This document shows positions 59,193-64,000 of a stretch of 64,000 bases of DNA, piece after piece. How positions within the stretch are numbered: the first letter of the stretch is position 1; each line of letters opens with the position of its first letter. The stretch comes from Arthrobacter sp. S39 (GTDB lineage Bacteria > Actinomycetota > Actinomycetes > Actinomycetales > Micrococcaceae). The stretch spans positions 28,737-92,736 of the forward strand of contig NZ_SIHX01000014.1 in assembly GCF_004320525.1 (NCBI RefSeq), written 5' to 3'. The notes under the pieces were generated by a model. It saw only the letters and a program-made list of their open reading frames with translations. It ran no database searches and was not told where the DNA came from. A program made the translations under genes and the position numbers.

Positions 59193-59282
59193 ATGGCCGC
59201 TAAACATATCCCCAGGACGCCCCGGCCGGCATGCATGCCGGCACCGGCGGGCCTGCTGCGTGAAATGGAGTCACCGCAATGA
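59193..59282 (+). CDS. candidate 29-aa small ORF coupled to the permease gene
   Basis: ATG 59193 is preceded by AAAGGAGA at ideal spacing, one of the strongest ribosome sites in the window. It reads MAAKHIPRTPRPACMPAPAG and nine more residues; the stop TGA overlaps the permease ATG (ATGA). No hydrophobic segment. A perfect 18-bp palindrome lies inside. It may be a leader that couples translation to the permease, or a small protein. No homologue recognised. Confidence 0.42.
   Translation: MAAKHIPRTPRPACMPAPAGLLREMESPQ
59225..59242. repeat. perfect 18-bp palindrome
   Basis: GCCGGCATGCATGCCGGC, self-complementary, inside the small ORF and 37 bp before the permease start. Could be a protein-binding site or an RNA hairpin limiting permease translation. 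Confidence 0.55.
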
Positions 59283-60223
59283 GCGCCATCAGCGAACTCA
59301 GCACAATTTCCCGCCGCAAGGGCAAGGCCACGGCGGAGGAGAAGAAGGCCAACGGCCGCGACAACAAGGCCGCCTACATCTTCCTCCTTCCGTGGCTGGT
59401 GGGCCTTGTCGCCATCACCATCGGCCCCATGCTGATGTCCCTCTACCTGTCCTTCACGGACTACAACCTGCTGCAGCCGCCTGAATGGGTGGGCCTGGAT
59501 AACTTCACCCGGATGTTCTCGGACGCCCGGCTGCACAACTCACTCGGCGTGACGTTCACCTACGTCCTCGTAGGCGTTCCGCTCCAGTTGGCGGTGGCGC
59601 TCCTGATCGCGCTGGTCCTGGACAAGGGTCTCCGCGGACTGCCGTTCTACCGCTCCGTGTTCTACCTGCCGTCCCTGCTGGGCGGTTCGGTGGCCGTGGC
59701 GATCCTGTGGAAGCAGATCTTCGGCACCACCGGCCTGGTCAACCAGGTCCTGGCAATGTTCGGCATCCAGGGGCCGGGCTGGATCTCGGACCCCAGCACT
59801 GCGCTGGGTTCCATCATCCTGCTCCACGTCTGGACGTTCGGCGCCCCGATGATCATTTTCCTGGCCGGGCTGCGGCAGATCCCGGTGATGTACTACGAGG
59901 CCGCAAAGGTCGATGGCGCCAGCACCCTCCAGCAGTTCTGGAAGATCACGCTGCCGATGCTCAGCCCGATCCTCTTCTTCAACCTGGTCCTGCAGATCAT
60001 CGGTTCGTTCCAGTCCTTCACCCAGGCGTTCATCGTCTCGGGCGGCAACGGCGGACCCTCGGACTCCACCATGTTCTTCACCCTGTACCTCTACCAAAAG
60101 GGATTCGGCCAGTTCGACATGGGCTACGCCTCCGCCATGGCCTGGTTCCTGCTGGTCATCATCGGTGTGTTCACCGCCATCAACTTCATCGCTTCCAAGT
60201 ATTGGGTTTTCTATGACGACTAA
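59279..60223 (+). CDS. carbohydrate ABC transporter permease (MalF type)
   Basis: 314 aa with a hydrophilic N-terminus (about 35 residues) and six helices, starting AYIFLLPWLVGLVAITIGPM. EAA loop: YEAAKVDGASTLQQFWKITL. GGAG lies 9-10 nt before ATG 59279. It overlaps the next permease gene by 11 bp. Partner of the two flanking binding proteins; no ATPase gene nearby. Confidence 0.93.
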   Translation: MSAISELSTISRRKGKATAEEKKANGRDNKAAYIFLLPWLVGLVAITIGPMLMSLYLSFTDYNLLQPPEWVGLDNFTRMFSDARLHNSLGVTFTYVLVGVPLQLAVALLIALVLDKGLRGLPFYRSVFYLPSLLGGSVAVAILWKQIFGTTGLVNQVLAMFGIQGPGWISDPSTALGSIILLHVWTFGAPMIIFLAGLRQIPVMYYEAAKVDGASTLQQFWKITLPMLSPILFFNLVLQIIGSFQSFTQAFIVSGGNGGPSDSTMFFTLYLYQKGFGQFDMGYASAMAWFLLVIIGVFTAINFIASKYWVFYDD

Positions 60224-61154
60224 GCTGCAGACGCTGCCCGCCCCGGACAGGAAGACTTCCGGCGCCGGCAAGCCTAAGAACCACCGCAAGCCCCGGGAGT
60301 CCCGCGGGACCCTCGCCTTCAGCCGGTCACAGCGGACCAAGGCCCTGGGCAAGCACGCCATCCTGATCCTCGCCGGGGCACTGATGATCTACCCGCTGCT
60401 GTGGATGGTGGTCTCATCCCTCCGGGCCAACGAACTGATCTTCCGCGAGCCGGGGCTCTGGCTCAACAGCCTGGAAATGAGCAACTACACCGACGGCTGG
60501 TCAGCCCTGACCCACCCGTTCGGGCACTACATGATCAACTCGGCCATCGTGGTGATCGGCTCGATCCTGGGCAACCTGATCTCCTGCTCGATGGCCGCCT
60601 ACGCCTTCGCCCGGCTGCAGTTCACCGGCAAGAAGCTGTTCTTCGGCATCATGCTGCTGACCATCATGCTCCCGTTCCACGTGGTCATCGTGCCGCAGTA
60701 CATCCTGTTCTCGCAGATCGGCTGGGTTAACACCTTCTGGCCGCTGATTGTCCCGAAGCTGCTGGCCACCGAGGCGTTCTTTGTCTTCCTGATGGTCCAG
60801 TTCATCCGCGGCATCCCGAAGGACCTGGACGAGGCTGCACGCATCGACGGCGCGGGCCACCCCCGCATCTTCCTGCGCGTCATACTGCCCCTGATGGTGC
60901 CGGCCCTGGCCACCACCACCATCTTCACGTTCATCTGGACCTGGAACGACTTCTTCGGCGCCCTGATCTACCTCACGGACCCGGATATGTTCACCGTTCC
61001 CGTCGCCCTACGCGCCTTCGTGGACTCGCAGTCAGCCACGAGCTGGGGCTCCCTGTTCGCAATGTCCATCGTGTCCCTGCTCCCGGTCTTCCTGGTCTTC
61101 CTGTTCGGCCAGCGGTTCCTCATCAAGGGCATCGCCACCACCGGCATCAAATAG
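60213..61154 (+). CDS. carbohydrate ABC transporter permease (MalG type)
   Basis: 313 aa from ATG 60213 (MTTKLQTLPAPDRKTSG). A basic N-terminal segment of about 45 residues precedes six helices. EAA loop: DLDEAARIDGAGHPRIFLRV; the end GIATTGIK is MalG-like. Translation is coupled to the first permease by an 11-bp overlap. A strong terminator follows at 61195. Confidence 0.93.
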   Translation: MTTKLQTLPAPDRKTSGAGKPKNHRKPRESRGTLAFSRSQRTKALGKHAILILAGALMIYPLLWMVVSSLRANELIFREPGLWLNSLEMSNYTDGWSALTHPFGHYMINSAIVVIGSILGNLISCSMAAYAFARLQFTGKKLFFGIMLLTIMLPFHVVIVPQYILFSQIGWVNTFWPLIVPKLLATEAFFVFLMVQFIRGIPKDLDEAARIDGAGHPRIFLRVILPLMVPALATTTIFTFIWTWNDFFGALIYLTDPDMFTVPVALRAFVDSQSATSWGSLFAMSIVSLLPVFLVFLFGQRFLIKGIATTGIK

Positions 61155-61194
61155 ACAAACCCGCAGCTTTATCCTTCGGGCTTACCGCCCGAAA

Positions 61195-61226
61195 CCGACG
61201 GCCCGTCCCACTGGACGGGCCGTCGG
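61195..61226 (+). terminator. terminator of the permease operon
   Basis: Perfect 14-bp stem (CCGACGGCCCGTCC with GGACGGGCCGTCGG) and a 4-nt CACT loop, 40 bp after the permease stop. Stable GC stem without a clear U-run, as is usual in high-GC genomes. Confidence 0.82.
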
Positions 61227-61270
61227 CCGTTGTACGCCCGGTGGACACAAAACGGGCGCCTGCGCTCCGA

Positions 61271-61440
61271 GTGTCCGACGGCGGGACCTCCTATGGAGGT
61301 GACGTCGCCGCGTGCGGCAACATCCGGCGTCGGTACGCCCTAAGATGGCGACGGGCCCACGCGCGGAACATCCGACGTCGGCCGGCCCTGCGATGGTGAC
61401 GACCCGCGTGCCGAACCTCCGGCGTCGGCCCGTCCGGCAG
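61271..61440 (+). repeat. degenerate tandem repeat of about 48 bp (x3.5)
   Basis: Units start around TCCG(A/G)CGTCGG at 61274, 61323, 61371 and 61418 (spacing 49, 48, 47). Each has a shared block near GATGG(C/T)GACG and ends CGCGTGC/CGCGCGG. Units differ too much for a CRISPR, and no conserved repeat-spacer pattern exists. Confidence 0.65.
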
Positions 61441-61456
61441 TCATTCAAAAAAACCT

Positions 61457-61508
61457 CTTGTAATACAAGTTACTAACTTGTAGTATCAGACTTAAGAAAA
61501 CGCTTCCT
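61457..61508 (+). promoter_or_regulatory. promoter and operators of the second binding-protein gene
   Basis: -35 TTGTAA (61458-61463), 17-bp spacer, -10 TAGTAT (61481-61486). The -35 lies in the palindrome CTTGTA-A-TACAAG (61457-61469), and a related CTTGTAGTATCAG covers the -10 (61477-61489). AGAAAACGCTTCCT (61495-61508), one base off the LacI operator, sits just after the expected start of transcription. Confidence 0.75.
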
Positions 61509-61555
61509 CGTTTTCACATCCCCAGCAACTAGATCAAAGAAGATCGGAGTATCCA

Positions 61556-62914
61556 GTGCCGCTTTTTCCCCGCTCTGAGTCTGCTGCCCAGAACCATTCG
61601 GCAGAGACACCCTCCAATGGCGCACGGCGCCGGTTCCGCAAGACAGGCGTGATTGCCGCTGCAGCCGCCGCCGTTCTAGCCCTCGGCGCCTGCGGCGGGG
61701 GAGCCGCACCGCAAAGCGCCGACGGAACCGTCGAACTGCGCTTCTCCTGGTGGGGCAGCGACAAGCGCGCCCAGCTGACCCAGGCTGCCATCGCCGCCTT
61801 CGAGGCCGAGAACCCCAAGATCAAGATCAAGCCCGAGTACGGTGACTGGAGCGGCTACTGGGACAAGCTGGCCACCCAGGTTGCCGCCAACGACGCCCCG
61901 GACATCATCCAGATGGACGAGAAGTACATCACCGAGTACTCCACACGCGGCGCGCTGCTGGACCTCTCCAAGTATGAGATCGACACGTCCAAGCTGGACG
62001 AAGCCGCGCTGAATGCCGGCAAGAGCGAAGACGGCCTGACCGGTGTAGCCGCAGGCATCAATGCAGCAACGATCGTGGCAAACCCGGCCGTTTTCCAGGC
62101 TGCGGGCGTGGCGCTTCCGGATGACAAGACGTGGACCTGGGAAGACTTCGGCCGCATCTCCGCCGAGCTCACCGCGAAGTCCCCGAAGGGCACCTACGGC
62201 TCGGCCGCATACGGTACGGACGAGGCTTCCCTGGCCGTTTGGCTCCGGCAGAACGGCAAGTCCTTGTACACCTCGGAAGGCAAGCTGGGGTTCGAGCCGG
62301 CCGATATTGCCGAATGGTGGAAGTTCCTGAAGGAACTCAGCGAGAAGAAGGCAGTCCCGTCGGCCTCTGAAGTTGTGGAAGCTGAAGCTGCACCGCTCGA
62401 CCAGAGCGGCCTGGCTACTGGCAAGAACGGGCTGGCCTTCTGGTGGTCGAACCAGTTGCCGGCACTCGAGAAGGCGGCCGGCAGCGACCTTCAGATCCTG
62501 CGGTTCCCGTCCAAGACCGGCAAGGCTGCCGACACGCAGCTTTGGTACAAGGCTTCCCAGTTCTGGTCCGCTTCCTCACGCACCAAGCACCCTAAGGAAA
62601 CGGCCAAGTTCATTGACTTCCTGGCCAACAACGAGAAGGCCGGACAGGCACTCCTGGCGGACCGCGGCGTCTACCCCAACACCGAAGTTCGCGATGCCAT
62701 TGCGGCCAAGCTGACCCCCGCTGACATCAAGGTGGTCAAGTTCATCGACCAGATCAAGGGTGAACTCGGTGAGGCTCCGGCACCGCCGCCGAAGGGCGCC
62801 GGGGCAATCCAGGAGATCGTCAAGCGGTACACATCCGAGGTCCTCTTCAACAGGCTCTCGACTGAAGAAGCCGGCAAGAAGGCCCACGGCGAAATGAAGT
62901 CGGCCATCAGCTAG
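61556..62914 (+). CDS. sugar ABC transporter substrate-binding lipoprotein (second copy)
   Basis: 452 aa. GTG start at 61556, GGAG 8 nt upstream. Signal peptide after a basic leader, lipobox LGACGGGA. Shares FSWWGSDKRAQLTQAA, YWDKLATQVAANDAPDI and STRGALLDLSKY with the binding protein at 57615, so they are paralogues. It has no permeases of its own and probably uses those at 59279-61154. The LacI-type operator upstream places it in the same regulon. Confidence 0.93.
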   Translation: MPLFPRSESAAQNHSAETPSNGARRRFRKTGVIAAAAAAVLALGACGGGAAPQSADGTVELRFSWWGSDKRAQLTQAAIAAFEAENPKIKIKPEYGDWSGYWDKLATQVAANDAPDIIQMDEKYITEYSTRGALLDLSKYEIDTSKLDEAALNAGKSEDGLTGVAAGINAATIVANPAVFQAAGVALPDDKTWTWEDFGRISAELTAKSPKGTYGSAAYGTDEASLAVWLRQNGKSLYTSEGKLGFEPADIAEWWKFLKELSEKKAVPSASEVVEAEAAPLDQSGLATGKNGLAFWWSNQLPALEKAAGSDLQILRFPSKTGKAADTQLWYKASQFWSASSRTKHPKETAKFIDFLANNEKAGQALLADRGVYPNTEVRDAIAAKLTPADIKVVKFIDQIKGELGEAPAPPPKGAGAIQEIVKRYTSEVLFNRLSTEEAGKKAHGEMKSAIS

Positions 62915-62930
62915 TCCTTGCACCATCCAG

Positions 62931-62962
62931 TCCTCACACCGCCAAATCCTCACACCGCCAAA
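62931..62962 (+). repeat. 16-bp exact tandem duplication
   Basis: TCCTCACACCGCCAAA occurs twice without spacing, 17 bp after the binding-protein stop. Noncoding; likely a slippage product. Confidence 0.75.
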
Positions 62963-63013
62963 ACGGCTCCGGACGTCCTCAGCCTCCTCTAAGGAACGTC
63001 CGACGGCGGGTGG

Positions 63014-63059
63014 CAGCTCCGCCCCGGCAGGAACCATCGGTTCCTCCGGGGCGGAGCTG
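63014..63059 (+). terminator. terminator of the second binding-protein gene
   Basis: Stem of 14 bp (CAGCTCCGCCCCGG with CCGGGGCGGAGCTG) continued by a 7-bp stem (AGGAACC with GGTTCCT) after a one-base bulge, 3-nt loop, followed by TTTAAACTT. About 100 bp after the stop. Confidence 0.85.
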
Positions 63060-63114
63060 TTTAAACTTCGTTGGGGCTGAGCACCATTCGGACACGACCG
63101 GACTCGCTGCCGCT

Positions 63115-63645
63115 TCAGCCTCCAGCTTGTGGGTTCTCGTGGTCGATCTTTCTCTTCATCACCACGCGCGGCCACGCATTGAGCCCGTGCTGGTTTTCCT
63201 TTTGCACAAGCTTCCGCAGACCATCAGACCAGGCTGGTTCGGGGACGTGTACGAAGCCGAGGCGCTCGTAGTAGGGAGCATTCCACGGGACGTCCCTGAA
63301 GGTTGTCAACGTCATTCCTTGGAAATTGTGTGCGGCGGCCCATCGTTCCACGTGGTCGATGAGTGACCTGCCCAGACCTTTGCGGCTGTGAACGGGGTGG
63401 ACCGTGACCTGCTCGATGTGGGCCCACTCATCAATGACGTCGACAAGGATGTACGCGATGGGATTGTCGGCCGCGTCGGTGGCAACCCAAGCCCTGCCAT
63501 CGCTTAGATAGGGCGCCAGCTCAGGCGCAGACAGTGGAGGATCGTCCGCTATCGCGTCCATCCCGATCTCGCGAAAGAGCTCTCCGGCTGCGACTTCGAT
63601 GTCACGGATTCCGGAGATGTCGTCTGGTCGTGCCGCGCTGATCAC
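63115..63645 (-). CDS. GNAT family N-acetyltransferase
   Basis: 176 aa from GTG 63645 (VISAARPDDISGIRDIEVAA). A GATACT box 6 nt upstream fits a leaderless start; longer frames to 63807 have Arg-rich, non-protein-like sequence. Acetyl-CoA site: VHPVHSRKGLGRSLIDHV; the C-terminal NAPYYERLGFVHVPE is a typical GNAT end. Acceptor unknown. Its stop lies 55 bp beyond the opposing terminator. Confidence 0.87.
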   Translation of the reverse strand: MISAARPDDISGIRDIEVAAGELFREIGMDAIADDPPLSAPELAPYLSDGRAWVATDAADNPIAYILVDVIDEWAHIEQVTVHPVHSRKGLGRSLIDHVERWAAAHNFQGMTLTTFRDVPWNAPYYERLGFVHVPEPAWSDGLRKLVQKENQHGLNAWPRVVMKRKIDHENPQAGG

Positions 63646-63876
63646 CCGTCCAGTATCGCTTGCGCGTGTGCCAGACTGCCTACCTGCTGCCAATGGCCTG
63701 CCTTCGGGTGAGGGCGTGCGGAATTGCGTGAGGATCGGGCGGCATTCCCTGGCACGCTGGCCAGCGGTGTTTCTCAATACGTCCATCGCGCCCCTCTCGC
63801 GCGCCAAGCACGCCCTGTGTCAACCCATCCCGGATCGACCGCTGTTCAGGCATTCCCGTTTGTTGCCGCACGCGGG
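63646..63876. other. gap between GNAT gene and DUF222/HNH gene end
   Basis: 231 bp. Nothing recognisable beyond the GNAT promoter at the left end. Open frames here show no protein-like composition. Confidence 0.35.
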
Positions 63877-64000
63877 TTATTCGCGGGGTGGTGGTGGGGG
63901 TTTGAAGTAGTGGTTTTGTTGGGGTTTTTGGGTGGGGTCGATGTGGGGTGGGGGTGTGTACCAGGGGACGCCGTTTTGGGTGGTGATGGTCCATTGTTCT
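63877..64000 (-). CDS. 3' end of a DUF222/HNH endonuclease-type gene (cut by window edge)
   Basis: 40 C-terminal residues reading EQWTITTQNGVPWYTPPPHI, then DPTQKPQQNHYFKPPPPPRE and a TAA at 63877-63879. The tryptophan-rich end with IDP and a Pro-rich tail is what follows the HNH motif in DUF222 (13E12-type) proteins, which are multicopy in Actinobacteria. Codons are richer in A and C and use CAA/AAC freely, unlike neighbours, suggesting a horizontally spread family. The catalytic part lies outside. Confidence 0.7.
   Translation of the reverse strand, partial: EQWTITTQNGVPWYTPPPHIDPTQKPQQNHYFKPPPPPRE

Larger units (their letters stand above)
61155..61555. other. intergenic region between permease operon and second binding-protein gene
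   Basis: 401 bp with no gene seen. It contains, in order: a strong terminator (61195-61226), a degenerate 48-bp tandem repeat (61271-61440), the binding-protein promoter with palindromic CTTGTA motifs, and a LacI-type operator. Confidence 0.7.

Noticed and set aside
61271..61440. Possible CRISPR array
   Set aside because: Units are contiguous and all positions drift; there is no invariant repeat separated by unique spacers and no cas gene.
1..64000. tRNA, rRNA, prophage or transposase
   Set aside because: Reading both strands I saw no tRNA cloverleaf ending CCA with a TTCGA loop, no rRNA-like conserved stretches, and no transposase or integrase motif. A covariance-model scan was not possible, so a single tRNA could be missed.

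Overview
The window looks like chromosome of a high-GC actinobacterium of the Micrococcaceae, most like Arthrobacter/Pseudarthrobacter. This is inferred from GC-rich third codon positions, many GTG starts, the Tad-helicase-topA neighbourhood typical of Actinobacteria, a DUF222/HNH gene end, and dispersed GGTTGAGCCTGTCGA-type repeats. It is coding-dense, with no rRNA, tRNA, CRISPR, prophage or transposase seen. Species was not determined.

Layout. (1) 1-9.4 kb: a minus-strand alpha-galactoside operon (two ABC permeases, a binding lipoprotein, GH36 alpha-galactosidase, partial galE), divergent from a Gfo/Idh oxidoreductase and a LacI regulator, with a palindromic operator on the operon -10; a DeoR regulator follows. 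(2) 9.5-17 kb: acs, an Ala/Pro-rich membrane protein, nth, a CoA-type Nudix hydrolase, a YegP-like protein and a stand-alone family A DNA polymerase. (3) 17.2-25.8 kb: an actinobacterial Tad/Flp-type locus (CpaE/Ssd-like, TadA, TadB, TadC, DUF4244 pilin candidate, TadE, TadE-like), facing a MrfA-like helicase and a GNAT gene. (4) 25.8-43.3 kb: trhO, two paralogous lipoproteins, an unusual stand-alone PheS-like synthetase divergent from a MerR-TipAS regulator, a methyltransferase, two ArsR-type regulators, topA, an SseB-like protein, ppx, proC, Trk potassium uptake and an AcuC-like deacetylase. (5) 43.4-45.5 kb: lldD and its FadR/LldR-type regulator around two perfect TGTGGTNNNACCACA-type operators. 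(6) 45.5-63 kb: a LacI-controlled catabolic regulon. One plus-strand operon carries Gfo/Idh, SDR, KDG dehydratase, an enolase-superfamily dehydratase and a semialdehyde dehydrogenase, which fits oxidative uronate/aldarate breakdown to 2-oxoglutarate. A convergent minus-strand operon carries a binding protein, an alpha/beta hydrolase, a Gfo/Idh-DUF6807 fusion and an M24-fold protein. A permease pair and a second binding protein follow. The same AGAAAACGCTTTCT operator lies at three promoter regions. (7) The end: a GNAT gene and the 3' end of a DUF222/HNH gene.

Two signals stand out. The PheS/FDX-ACB protein at 28.4-29.6 kb has Leu-Ala-Leu where PheRS has Phe-Ala-Phe in the substrate pocket. 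It is preceded by a possible leaderless 23-codon upstream ORF and faces a TipAS regulator that has a textbook 19-bp MerR promoter. Separately, at least eleven genes show a TANNNT -10 box exactly 6-7 nt before the start codon. This suggests leaderless mRNAs and settles several start choices.
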